Assembly: GCF_902150035.1 (NCBI RefSeq)
Contig: NZ_LR597516.1
Span: forward strand, 1-33,899
Direction of reading: 5' to 3'
Length of the DNA stretch: 33,899 bases
Source of the DNA: Enorma burkinafasonensis
GTDB lineage: Bacteria > Actinomycetota > Coriobacteriia > Coriobacteriales > Coriobacteriaceae
The notes beneath the pieces are model-generated. The model ran no database searches and was not told where the DNA came from. It saw only the letters and a list, made by a program, of their open reading frames with translations. Of the stretch, positions 16,782 through 27,105 are shown piece by piece; position 1 is the stretch's first letter, and each line of letters starts with the position of its first letter. The translations under genes and the position numbers were made by a program.

Positions 16782-17672
16782 CTATTCGGGGCCCTCGCCC
16801 GTCATGGGGATGGGCTTGCCCGGTGCGCGCAGGCTCGTGAGCGCCGTGTAGTCGACCGCCGCCGACGAGGGTTTGAGCTCGCCGGGCGCGAACCAGTCGA
16901 GCGCGCAGTCGATCCACGCGTTCCAGAACGGCCACTCGTGGCCGCCGATCTCGGGCTCCCAGTAGGTGACGTCGAAGCCGGCGCTACGCAGCAACTCCAT
17001 GACGTCGCGGTTGGCCTGGCAGAGGTTGTCGGCCTCGCCGCAGGCGCCGTAGAAGCGCGGCTTGGGGAGCTCGGGGTCGCGCCGGAACCGGTCAACGAGC
17101 GCGACGTAGTCCTTCTCGGACCCGATCACCGTGTCGAGGTCGCCGAAGAAGCGCTCGTAGTACTTGCGCTTGCGCGGCGAGTGCGAGTCGACGGCCTCGA
17201 GGATGCGGTCGCGCATGAACGCGCCGGAGAGCATGATGATGCTGCCGAAGCGGTCGGGCCTGAGCATCCCGTTGACGAGCGCGGTGTAGGCGCCGATCGA
17301 GATGCCGGCGAGCGCGGTGTCCTCGCGCTTGCGCGACAGCGGCAGCAGGTGGCGCGTCACGTCGACGAGCTCCTCGCTGATGAACTTGCCGTGCCACTCG
17401 TTGATCTCGGGCTTGTTGAGGTAGAGCCCATCCTCGCCCGAGGGCATGATGACCGCGACGTCGCGCGCCTCGGCGGTCTCGACCACATGGGTCTTGTCGA
17501 TCCAGTCCACATCCTGGCCGAAGAGCCCGTGCAGCAGGTACACGGTGCGATACGGCCCCTGGCGGCGCTTCGCGCGCTTCTCGCCGTCCATCTTGTCCAC
17601 CGGCACGACCGCGGTGAGGATGACGTTGCGCTTGAGGTAGTTGGAGTAGAAGTCGACTCTCAGCAGTGCCAT
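16782..17672 (-). CDS. Esterase-family alpha/beta hydrolase (first of a tandem pair)
   Basis: This 296-residue hydrolase of the putative esterase (Esterase D/FrmB) family has no signal peptide. It shows TVYLLHGLFG (oxyanion region), nucleophile Ser125 in GISIG, and a catalytic His in GGHEW near residue 250; the acid is probably the Asp in GEADN. The ATG has a perfect AAGGAGG. It lies 45 nt downstream of a second gene of the same family (17718-18557), and the two share order, motifs and length, so they are a tandem duplication that has diverged widely. Substrates could be S-formylglutathione-like thioesters, feruloyl or acyl esters. Nothing here decides among them. Confidence 0.85.
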   Translation of the reverse strand: MALLRVDFYSNYLKRNVILTAVVPVDKMDGEKRAKRRQGPYRTVYLLHGLFGQDVDWIDKTHVVETAEARDVAVIMPSGEDGLYLNKPEINEWHGKFISEELVDVTRHLLPLSRKREDTALAGISIGAYTALVNGMLRPDRFGSIIMLSGAFMRDRILEAVDSHSPRKRKYYERFFGDLDTVIGSEKDYVALVDRFRRDPELPKPRFYGACGEADNLCQANRDVMELLRSAGFDVTYWEPEIGGHEWPFWNAWIDCALDWFAPGELKPSSAAVDYTALTSLRAPGKPIPMTGEGPE

Positions 17673-17717
17673 GCGATCCTCCTTATGGGGCGGGCGGCCC
17701 CGCCCTGCCGTCTCGGG

Positions 17718-18557
17718 CTAGCGGATGGGCAGCCAGTCGAGCGCCCGCTTGAGGGCGACGTTCCAGAACTCCCAGTCGTGCCCGCCCGGGAACTCCTCCT
17801 GGGTCACGTCGATCCCGGTGCCGCGCAGGCGGTCGGCGAGCAGGCGGTTGGGCTGCGCGAGCGGGTCGTCCGTGCCCCAGGCCATGTACACGCGCGGGCG
17901 CGGGCGGTCGCAGTAGACGATGTCGGCCGCCAGGCGCCGCGGGTCCTTGTCGCTGTCGGGCACCTGGTCGAGCGGACCGAAGGCCGCCTCGAGGAAGGGG
18001 CGGCTCAAGAAGAAGAGGTCGTCGGTGACGATGCTCTCGATGTCGTTCACGACCATCGCCGACGAGAGCGCGACGATCGCCCCGAAGCCCTCGGCGTACT
18101 TGAAGCCGTTGCGCAAGGCACCGTACGCGCCCATCGAGATGCCGCCGATGAAGGTGTCCTCGCGGCGGCCGGAGAGCGGGAACATGCGGCGGCACACCTC
18201 GACGAGCTCCTGGCCCACGAAGCGGGCGTAGTAGTTGTGCGCGTCGGGCTGGTCGAGGTAGAAGGCGTTGTAACCCGAGGGCATCACGACGGCGATGCCG
18301 AGGCTCTCGGCCCAGGAGCGGATGCGCGTCTCGGACACGAAGTCGCGGTGGTTGCCCGACATGCCATGCAGCAGGTAGAGCGTCTTGAACGGCGCCTTGC
18401 GCGGGGTGTAGGGCGTGCGCTCCCAGGCGGCGGGGTCGGTGCGCCTGAGCGCATCGAGGCCGAGCGCCTCGCCGTGGTCGTCGATGGGCAGGATCACGTC
18501 GAGCGTGGTCGTGCGCATGAGGGAGGGGGAGTAGTAGTCGACGCTTAAGCGTGCCAT
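17718..18557 (-). CDS. Esterase-family alpha/beta hydrolase (second of a tandem pair)
   Basis: This 279-residue paralogue of the downstream hydrolase is first in the transcript. It starts MARLSVDYYSPSLMRTTTLDV and shows TLYLLHGMSGNHRDF, nucleophile Ser141 in GGISMGAYGA, an Asp in GTDDPL and a catalytic His in GGHDWEFW. The ATG at 18557 follows TGGAG by 6 nt. It has no export signal, so it acts in the cytosol. The pair is divergent from clpB and shares its 256-bp upstream region. Different residues around the active site suggest the two enzymes split substrates. Confidence 0.85.
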   Translation of the reverse strand: MARLSVDYYSPSLMRTTTLDVILPIDDHGEALGLDALRRTDPAAWERTPYTPRKAPFKTLYLLHGMSGNHRDFVSETRIRSWAESLGIAVVMPSGYNAFYLDQPDAHNYYARFVGQELVEVCRRMFPLSGRREDTFIGGISMGAYGALRNGFKYAEGFGAIVALSSAMVVNDIESIVTDDLFFLSRPFLEAAFGPLDQVPDSDKDPRRLAADIVYCDRPRPRVYMAWGTDDPLAQPNRLLADRLRGTGIDVTQEEFPGGHDWEFWNVALKRALDWLPIR

Positions 18558-18662
18558 ATGGACTCCAATCGCGCCGGGGCGCGGCGGTTGACGGGATATG
18601 CGATAACGTCAGTATAGCAAGCGCGACGCGGGGAGGGGCGATCCCCACCCCAATGTCTCCAG

Positions 18663-18706
18663 GACTTAGAAAATCTTATATAGAGAGACTTAGATTCTGG
18701 TATAAG
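18663..18706 (+). promoter_or_regulatory. Probable clpB promoter with direct and inverted repeats
   Basis: TGG-TATAAG at 18698-18706 is an extended -10 element without a good -35. GACTTAGA occurs twice (18663-18670 and 18687-18694), 24 bp apart. TCTTATA (18674-18680) is inverted as TATAAGA (18701-18707) over the -10 itself. I see neither an HspR HAIR box (CTTGAGT-N7-ACTCAAG) nor a CIRCE element, the usual controls of clpB. These repeats may bind another regulator. Confidence 0.45.
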
Positions 18707-18746
18707 ACCCGCCTAATCGGTAACAATAGGCTCGAACGATCGAGTG

Positions 18747-18793
18747 CCGCCCCGTAGGGCGGTGGCGGCCGGCGCACGTCGCACTGGGCCGCC
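18747..18793 (+). promoter_or_regulatory. clpB 5' leader hairpins
   Basis: CCGCCC (18747-18752) pairs with GGGCGG (18757-18762) around a tetraloop. GGCGGCC (18764-18770) pairs with GGCCGCC (18787-18793). Both lie just before the Shine-Dalgarno AGAGAGGTGA (18800-18808). They leave the SD free in this fold; a thermosensor role is only a possibility. Confidence 0.4.
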
Positions 18794-18813
18794 GACCAAG
18801 AGAGGTGATTCGC

Positions 18814-21438
<2,625 letters not shown>

Positions 21439-21554
21439 CAGGGCCCATTCTGGGACGGGGTCGTTTTGGCCCCTTGGCCCCGTTTGGCCCCCGATCCGAC
21501 GTGTTGGCTCCTGCAGGATGGCTGTCCGCATTGCGCGTAACAAGAACAAACGAG

Positions 21555-21596
21555 GTGGAGCGGTTTTCGCCTAGCGGCGGGGCCGCTCCACTTTTA
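21555..21596 (+). terminator. Rho-independent terminator of clpB
   Basis: GTGGAGCGG (21555-21563) pairs exactly with CCGCTCCAC (21583-21591), followed by TTTTAAT. It faces the plus strand, 117 bp after the clpB stop. Confidence 0.85.
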
Positions 21597-21711
21597 ATCG
21601 CAGGCAAGAGCTCATACGTAAGAGCAGGGCTTACTATAACGAGCGGCGAAAGCCATTTTGCATGCTATCTCGATCGAGGTCGATGATATACAGCATATTG
21701 CTCGCGGCACG

Positions 21712-21744
21712 AAAACGGCCTTGAGAGGTGCTCTCAAGGCCGTT
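21712..21744 (-). terminator. Rho-independent terminator of the DUF5692 gene
   Basis: AACGGCCTTGAGAG (21714-21727) and its exact complement at 21731-21744 make a 14-bp stem with a 3-nt loop. Read on the minus strand it is followed by TTTTCG, so it ends the minus-strand DUF5692 transcript about 100 bp after its stop. Confidence 0.8.
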
Positions 21745-21845
21745 CGTTATGCGCGCAGGTTTTCGGACTCATATGTTACGAAGGGCGGACGGGCTGCGCT
21801 TGTCCGTGCATGGCGCAAAACGACCCCGTCCCAAAATGGCCCATC

Positions 21846-22841
21846 TTACGCCGCTTCCTCCACCGAGAGGTCGGCGCGGGCCATGGCCTTCTCGAAGTCG
21901 CTTGTGCCCTTAAAGACTTCCTGCTTGTAGGGGTTCACGCCGAGCTTCTTTGCACGGTACACGATGTAGGCAAGCGCTGCGACGTTCGCCACGAGCGCCA
22001 GCACCGAGACCACACGGTTCACAGTGGGGTCGTTCACGGAGTTCGTGGAGAACACGCTGTAGTCCTGAAACATGGGGAATACCTGGGCAAACATGCACCA
22101 CAAGGCAAGGGTGTTCGCACGGTTTTGGATCCAGCCGCCCTTGTTCCAGAAGAAGTTCGCCACGGTGGGGGCGAGCAGCAGCGCCAGGCCGCAGTACCAG
22201 GCGTGCGTGGGCAGGCAGTTGTAGGTGTAGCAGAAGTTCCACAGGTCGTAGGCGACAATGAACACCCAGGTCATGTCCGGCCAGAGCATGTCATCGCGCT
22301 TCTTGGACACGTAGATGCCCCACCAACCCGTCATGCAGAAGATGTTCAGGATGCCGGCGATGCCGTTGAACACGTTGTGCCAGCCGCCCATGAGGGTGAC
22401 GCCCTCGCTCGAGACCCAGGTGGTGTCCCACGCGCGAATGGCGCTCTCGAAGTCGCTCACCACGGCGATGAGGATGTTGATGGCCACGATCACAAACGGA
22501 TACGCCTTGAACCAATGGCTTTTACCGATGGAGCCCCAGCGATACTTGAGCACCATGAAGCCGATGCAGCCGGCCGTCGCCGCATAGAGCTTGGCATAGT
22601 GGAACCAGCTGTTCATGTACACGTACGTGGGGTTGTTGAGCGCCCATTCCATGCCCATGCCTGCGCAGATGTAGATGGCGGCAAAGTACGCGGTGAGCGC
22701 GCCCGGCAGGATGAGGAAGCAGAAGATGCCGCCCGCCTTGGAGCGACGCGCGACCTCGTTTGCAAGGATGAGGCAGACGAATACCGCCACCCATCCAATC
22801 CATTGGTATGCGGCGGTAGCGCCGTACACATCGAATAACAT
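21846..22841 (-). CDS. DUF5692-family integral membrane protein
   Basis: This 331-residue protein has about nine hydrophobic helices and many Trp/Tyr-rich loops (MLFDVYGATAAYQWIGWVAVF, GGWHNVFNGIAGILNIFCMTGWWG, WPDMTWVFIVAYDLWNFCYTYNCLPTHAWYCG). I place it in DUF5692 from overall pattern; the family has no known function. The ATG at 22841 is chosen because GGAGGG lies just upstream and the longer frame adds a polar leader. It is divergent from hypB across a region holding two TTGACG-N3-CGTCAA operators, one of which covers its -35. Control by the TetR at 28750-29388 is therefore likely. A transport or signal-relay role is possible but not shown. Confidence 0.75.
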   Translation of the reverse strand: MLFDVYGATAAYQWIGWVAVFVCLILANEVARRSKAGGIFCFLILPGALTAYFAAIYICAGMGMEWALNNPTYVYMNSWFHYAKLYAATAGCIGFMVLKYRWGSIGKSHWFKAYPFVIVAINILIAVVSDFESAIRAWDTTWVSSEGVTLMGGWHNVFNGIAGILNIFCMTGWWGIYVSKKRDDMLWPDMTWVFIVAYDLWNFCYTYNCLPTHAWYCGLALLLAPTVANFFWNKGGWIQNRANTLALWCMFAQVFPMFQDYSVFSTNSVNDPTVNRVVSVLALVANVAALAYIVYRAKKLGVNPYKQEVFKGTSDFEKAMARADLSVEEAA

Positions 22842-22882
22842 GGACCCTCCGATCTTGTAGCCCAACAAAAGCAGACATCGTA

Positions 22883-22934
22883 AGTTTTAGAGAATGTTGA
22901 CGAATCGTCAATAGTATAATTGACGAACCGTCAA
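22883..22934. promoter_or_regulatory. Divergent control region with two TetR-type operators
   Basis: TTGACGAATCGTCAA (22897-22911) and TTGACGAACCGTCAA (22920-22934) are two 15-bp palindromes, starts 23 bp apart. TATAAT (22915-22920) lies between them, facing hypB. On the minus strand the first palindrome supplies TTGACG (-35), then 17 bp, then AAAACT (-10) for the DUF5692 gene. The same palindrome occurs at 29452-29466 beside tetR. Confidence 0.75.
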
Positions 22935-23072
22935 CGGAGGCAAGGCGAACGGTCGCCGAACGTCCCGCGTGCGCTGGCTGCGAGCTGCGGCGCGTGTGGT
23001 ATGTTCGTGCGACGGGCGGCGTGAGGCTAGAGCACGCACCCGCCCAAGCGCCTGAAGGAAGGAGAGCGACGC

Positions 23073-23759
23073 ATGGCAGACGTGCGCATCATCGAGGTCA
23101 AAGAGAGCGTCTTTGCCGACAACGACCGTAAGGCGGCGGAGCTGCGCGCTCGCAACAAGGAGCGCGGGACGTTTCTGCTCAACCTTATGTCGAGCCCCGG
23201 CTCAGGCAAGACCACGACGCTCAAGCGCACCATCGGGGCGCTCGGCAACAGCCTGCGCATCGCGGTGATGGAGGCCGATATCGATTCCGATGTCGACGCG
23301 CGCGCCATCGCCCAAGCAGGCGCCACGTCGGTCCAGGTGCACACGGGCGGCATGTGCCACCTCGACGCCTATATGACCGCCGAGGGTTTGCAGGCGCTTG
23401 AGGACGAGGCGGGCGAGCCCGTCGACTTGGCGATCCTCGAGAACGTGGGCAATCTGGTGTGCCCGGCGGAGTTCGACACGGGCGCCTCGGCAAACGTCAT
23501 GATCCTCTCGGCGCCCGAGGGCGACGACAAACCGCTCAAGTACCCGCTCATGTTCTCGATCTGCGATGTGGTGCTCATCAACAAGATCGACGCGCTGCCG
23601 GTGTTCGACGATTTCTCGCTCGAGCGCGCGGAGCGAAACATCCACATGCGCAACCCGGAAGCGCTGGTGATTCCCATGAGCGCGAAGACGGGGGAGGGGA
23701 TCGACGCGTGGGCTGCGTGGCTGCGCGATGCCGTTGCCGCGTGGAAGAGCGAGGCGTAG
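23073..23759 (+). CDS. hypB: Hydrogenase/nickel maturation GTPase HypB
   Basis: This 228-residue G3E-type GTPase delivers nickel to target enzymes. The P-loop is SSPGSGKTT (about residues 40-48), the metal site is GGMCHLDA with adjacent Cys-His, and switch/base motifs ENVGNLVCPAEFD and LINKIDALPVFD are present. It lacks the N-terminal CxxCGC motif and His-rich stretch found in some HypB proteins, so it is the short form without nickel storage. The RBS is GAAGGAAGGAGA. It leads hypB - FAD/Fe-S oxidoreductase - hypA. No hypC, hypD, hypE, hypF or hydrogenase subunit is in the window, so its nickel client is uncertain. Confidence 0.93.
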   Translation: MADVRIIEVKESVFADNDRKAAELRARNKERGTFLLNLMSSPGSGKTTTLKRTIGALGNSLRIAVMEADIDSDVDARAIAQAGATSVQVHTGGMCHLDAYMTAEGLQALEDEAGEPVDLAILENVGNLVCPAEFDTGASANVMILSAPEGDDKPLKYPLMFSICDVVLINKIDALPVFDDFSLERAERNIHMRNPEALVIPMSAKTGEGIDAWAAWLRDAVAAWKSEA

Positions 23760-23870
23760 CGAATGCATGTAGGCTGGGGTCGCGTTTCGTCTGGCTTGGC
23801 GCCCAGCTCAAAGCGATACACGGTAGGTTGGAGCAAGGTGCGGCGGCGCGCCGCAGGTAGGGGAGGATCC

Positions 23871-26660
23871 ATGGATATCAACGGACCCGGTCTTTCGTAC
23901 AGCGAGCCCGATATCGGGGCGGAGTTTGTTCCGCCGCTGCCGGAGCATCCGCGCGAGAAGATCGTGCAGCTGTGCCGCCATCTCACGAACCGCACGCTCG
24001 GCAAGGGCAACCTGCTGGCGTACGAGTACTGGGCGTTTGAGGGCGTCACTACCGACGAGATGGCCGACTTGCTCCTCAAGCTCAAGGTGCGCAAGCCCTA
24101 TACGTTCGAGGAAGCGCAGAAGGCAACCGGCATGCCGGCGGACAAGCTCCAGCCGCTCCTCGACGAGATGTCGATGATCGGCCTGCTTGAGTACAACTGG
24201 GAGAATCCCACGCGCACCAAGCAGTGGGTGAGTCCCATCTTGGTGCCCGGTTCGGCCGAGTTCCTCAACATGCGCTGGACGCAGATGAACGAGCACCCCG
24301 CCACGGCGAAGTTCTTCGAGCAGGCGTCGAAGGGGCCGCTTTCGCGCATTACGCCGATGGTCCCGCCCGGTGGCGCGGGCATTGGCATGCACGTGATCCC
24401 CGTGGAGCGCGCCATCGAGATGGAGAACCAGTCCGTCTCGATCGAGCACATCAGCCACTGGCTCGACAAGTACGAGGGCAAGTTCGCAGCGAGCCCCTGC
24501 AGCTGCCGCATGAGCCGCTCTGTGCTGGGCGAGGCTTGCGGCGACGACCCGGCGGATTGGTGCATCGCCGTGGGCGACATGGCTGACTATGTGGTAGAGA
24601 CCGACAAGGGCGGCCGCTACATCACGCGCGAGGAGGCGCTCGACATCCTGCAGCGCGCCGAGGACAACGGCTTTGTGCACCAGATCACCAACATCGACGG
24701 CGAGAACAAGATCTTCGCCATCTGCAACTGCAACGTGAACGTGTGCTACGCCCTGCGCACGTCGCAGCTGTTCAACACGCCGAATCTCTCGCGCTCTGCC
24801 TACGTGGCGCGCACCGAGGCAGACAAGTGCGTGGCCTGCGGCCGCTGCGTTGAAGTGTGCCCGGCGGGTGCCGTGAAGCTGGGGCAGAAGCTCTGCCTGG
24901 CCGATGGCTCGACCGTGGAGTACCCCAAGCAGGAGCTGCCCGACGCCGCGAGCTGGGGCCCGGAGAAGTGGTCGCCAGATTACCGCAACAAGAACCGCAT
25001 CGAGACCTACGACACGGGCACCGCACCCTGCAAGACGGCCTGCCCGGCGCACATCGCGGTGCAGGGCTACCTCAAGCTCGCCTCGCAGGGTCGTTACACC
25101 GAGGCGCTCGCCCTCATCAAGCGCGAAAACCCGCTGCCGGCGGTGTGCGGCCGCATCTGCAACCGTCGCTGCGAGGACGCGTGCACGCGTGGTCGCGTGG
25201 ACGCCGCCGTGGCAATCGACGAGGTGAAGAAGTTCATCGCCGACCGCGATCTGGATGCCTCGACCCGCTATATCCCGCCCGCGGTGGTGCCGCGTGTGCA
25301 AGGTGGTTTTGACGAGAAGATCGCCATCATCGGCGCCGGTCCCGCGGGCCTCTCTTGTGCGTTCTACCTGGCCGAGAAGGGCTACAAGCCCGTGGTCTTC
25401 GAGCGCCACGAGCGCCCGGGCGGCATGCTTACCTATGGCGTGCCTGCCTACAAGCTCTCGCGCGAGGTCATCCAGGCAGAGGTCGACGTGATCGAGGCCA
25501 TGGGCGCCGAGTTCCGCTACGGCGTGGAGGTTGGGCGCGACGTGACCATCGCCCAGTTGCGCGAACAGGGCTTCAAGGCGTTCTACGTGGCGATTGGCTG
25601 CCAGGATGGTCGCCTGCCCGGCATTCCCGGCGAGGGTCTGCCCGGCGCGGAAACCGCCGTTTCGTTCTTGGAGCGCGTGTCGCGCGAGGTCGCGGACGGC
25701 GCGCTTGAGCAGCTTGATGGGCGCACCGTGGTGGTGGGCGGCGGTAATGTTGCCATCGACGCGGCCCGCACGGCGGCGCGCTTGGGTTCGCCGCACGTAG
25801 AGATGCTCTGCTTGGAGCAGGAGGACGAGATGCCGGCCACCGCGGAAGAGGTGCGCGAGGCCATCGAGGACGGCGTGCATATCTCCCACGGCTGGGGTCC
25901 GGTGGAGGTGCGTGCCGGCGAGGACGGCCGCGTGCACGAGGTCGTTTTCAAGCGCTGCACGCGCGTTTTTGATGAGGACGGCCGCTTTGCGCCTGTGTAC
26001 GACGAGGCGGATACCTGCACCATCGCTGCCGACCGCGTGGTGTTCTCCATTGGCCAGGCCGTGCGCTGGGGTTCGCTGCTCGAGGGCACGGCGGTGGAGC
26101 TCGGGCGCGGTCAGGGCGCTATCGCCGACCCCAAGACGTACCAGACCGCCGAGCCCGACATCTTTGTGGGTGGCGACGTCTACACCGGTCCTAAGTTCGC
26201 CATCGACGCCATTGCCGCAGGTCACGAGGCCGCTATCTCGCTCCATCGCTACGTGCAGGGCGCCACGCTCACCATCGGCCGCAACCCGCGCGCCTACCGC
26301 GAGCTCGACCGCGAGAACGTCGATCCGGGCAGCTATGACACCACGGCGCGCCAAGAGCCGGCTGTGGCCGAGAGCCTCGGCCGCACGACCGCGCCGTTCA
26401 AGGAGTACGTGGCCACCTTTACCGAGGAGCAGGTGCGTGCCGAGACCGCGCGCTGCCTGGGCTGCGGTGCGAGCATCGTGGACGAAAACAAGTGCATAGG
26501 CTGCGGCCTGTGCACCACCAAGTGCGCGTTCGATGCGATTCACCTGCACCGTGAGCACCCCGAGGCCAGCACCATGATCAAGTACGAGGACAAGCTGCCC
26601 GCGATTGGCAAGTACGCGCTCAAACGCGCCATCAAGATCAAGTTCGGCGGCAAGAAGTAG
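23871..26660 (+). CDS. Large FAD/NAD(P) and iron-sulfur oxidoreductase (GltD-like core with added Fe-S domains)
   Basis: This is a 929-residue multi-domain redox protein. Residues 1-200 form a helical, partly winged-HTH-like region. A Cys-rich module follows with SPCSCRMSR (about 208-216) and CNCNVNVC (about 285-292). A 4Fe-4S motif CVACGRCVEVCPAGAV lies at about 320-335. Residues 385-460 match the dihydroprymidine-dehydrogenase/GltD Fe-S domain (CKTACPAHIAVQGYL, CGRICNRRCEDAC). FAD binds at IIGAGPAGLSC (about 486) and NAD(P) at VVVGGGNVAIDAAR (about 620). A last CLGCG and CIGCGLCTTKCAF lie near 860-890. It probably moves electrons from NAD(P)H through FAD and several clusters to an unknown partner. 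The ATG at 23871 follows GGGGAGG. It sits between hypB and hypA. Confidence 0.85.
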   Translation: MDINGPGLSYSEPDIGAEFVPPLPEHPREKIVQLCRHLTNRTLGKGNLLAYEYWAFEGVTTDEMADLLLKLKVRKPYTFEEAQKATGMPADKLQPLLDEMSMIGLLEYNWENPTRTKQWVSPILVPGSAEFLNMRWTQMNEHPATAKFFEQASKGPLSRITPMVPPGGAGIGMHVIPVERAIEMENQSVSIEHISHWLDKYEGKFAASPCSCRMSRSVLGEACGDDPADWCIAVGDMADYVVETDKGGRYITREEALDILQRAEDNGFVHQITNIDGENKIFAICNCNVNVCYALRTSQLFNTPNLSRSAYVARTEADKCVACGRCVEVCPAGAVKLGQKLCLADGSTVEYPKQELPDAASWGPEKWSPDYRNKNRIETYDTGTAPCKTACPAHIAVQGYLKLASQGRYTEALALIKRENPLPAVCGRICNRRCEDACTRGRVDAAVAIDEVKKFIADRDLDASTRYIPPAVVPRVQGGFDEKIAIIGAGPAGLSCAFYLAEKGYKPVVFERHERPGGMLTYGVPAYKLSREVIQAEVDVIEAMGAEFRYGVEVGRDVTIAQLREQGFKAFYVAIGCQDGRLPGIPGEGLPGAETAVSFLERVSREVADGALEQLDGRTVVVGGGNVAIDAARTAARLGSPHVEMLCLEQEDEMPATAEEVREAIEDGVHISHGWGPVEVRAGEDGRVHEVVFKRCTRVFDEDGRFAPVYDEADTCTIAADRVVFSIGQAVRWGSLLEGTAVELGRGQGAIADPKTYQTAEPDIFVGGDVYTGPKFAIDAIAAGHEAAISLHRYVQGATLTIGRNPRAYRELDRENVDPGSYDTTARQEPAVAESLGRTTAPFKEYVATFTEEQVRAETARCLGCGASIVDENKCIGCGLCTTKCAFDAIHLHREHPEASTMIKYEDKLPAIGKYALKRAIKIKFGGKK

Positions 26661-26699
26661 AAGGTTTCGCCCGCGCCCCGTTTTTGAGGAAGGATTGCC

Positions 26700-27044
26700 G
26701 TGCACGAGCTGGGAATCGTGTTCTACATCATCCGCGACGTTGAAGAAGCGGTGCGCGATGCCGAGGTGAGCGCGGTGCAAAGCGTCACGCTCGAGCTTGG
26801 CGAGGTCTCGGGCGTGGTGCCGAGCTACCTGCAGCACGCATGGCGCTGGGCCGCCGATAAGCACGACCTGCTGCGCGACACTGAACTCGTCGTGGAGGAT
26901 ATCCCCGCCGTCACGCGGTGCAATGCTTGCGGGACCCGCTACGGCACCGTTGAGCACGGGCGGATCTGTCCGGAGTGCGGGAGCGAGGACACCGTGCTCG
27001 AGCAGGGGCAAGAGGTGATGATCAAAGAGGTCGCCGTGGTCTGA
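26700..27044 (+). CDS. hypA: Hydrogenase maturation nickel chaperone HypA
   Basis: This 114-residue metallochaperone starts with GTG at 26700, giving the obligatory MHE N-terminus in which His2 and Glu3 help bind nickel. The zinc site is two CxxC pairs (Cys74/Cys77 and Cys90/Cys93). The body LELGEVSGVVPSYLQHAWRWAA is standard for HypA. GGAAGGA precedes the start. It follows the large oxidoreductase by 39 nt, so all three genes form one operon. HypA and HypB normally act as a pair, here without other hyp genes nearby. Confidence 0.93.
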   Translation: MHELGIVFYIIRDVEEAVRDAEVSAVQSVTLELGEVSGVVPSYLQHAWRWAADKHDLLRDTELVVEDIPAVTRCNACGTRYGTVEHGRICPECGSEDTVLEQGQEVMIKEVAVV

Positions 27045-27105
27045 CCTTGACTTGGGTGCCAGCCATCGGTTGCGCCTGACCAAGGCGGGTCGCGTGGCTC
27101 AAAGG

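Larger units (their letters stand above)
21441..21842. repeat. About 400-bp region bounded by inverted repeats
   Basis: TGGGACGGGGTCGTTTTG (21451-21468) is matched perfectly in reverse complement at 21816-21833, and the match continues outward to 21441 and 21842 with one gap and one mismatch. The two ends nearly touch the clpB stop and the DUF5692 stop. Inside lie two terminators but no convincing gene; the stretch 21600-21710 holds nothing I can name. The structure resembles the ends of a lost IS element or a large MITE. Confidence 0.6.

Noticed and set aside
18588-18617. A further TTGACG...CGTC operator in the esterase/clpB spacer
   Set aside because: The half-sites are 13 bp apart instead of 3 and the right arm ends CGTCAG, so it does not fit the motif.
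18560-18813. HspR (HAIR) or HrcA (CIRCE) operator before clpB
   Set aside because: No CTTGAGT-N7-ACTCAAG or TTAGCACTC-N9-GAGTGCTAA match was found by eye; only unrelated repeats.
23808-27083. A 1,091-codon frame antisense to the hyp/oxidoreductase operon
   Set aside because: Same cause as other mirror frames. The sense strand has clear Fe-S, FAD and HypA motifs.
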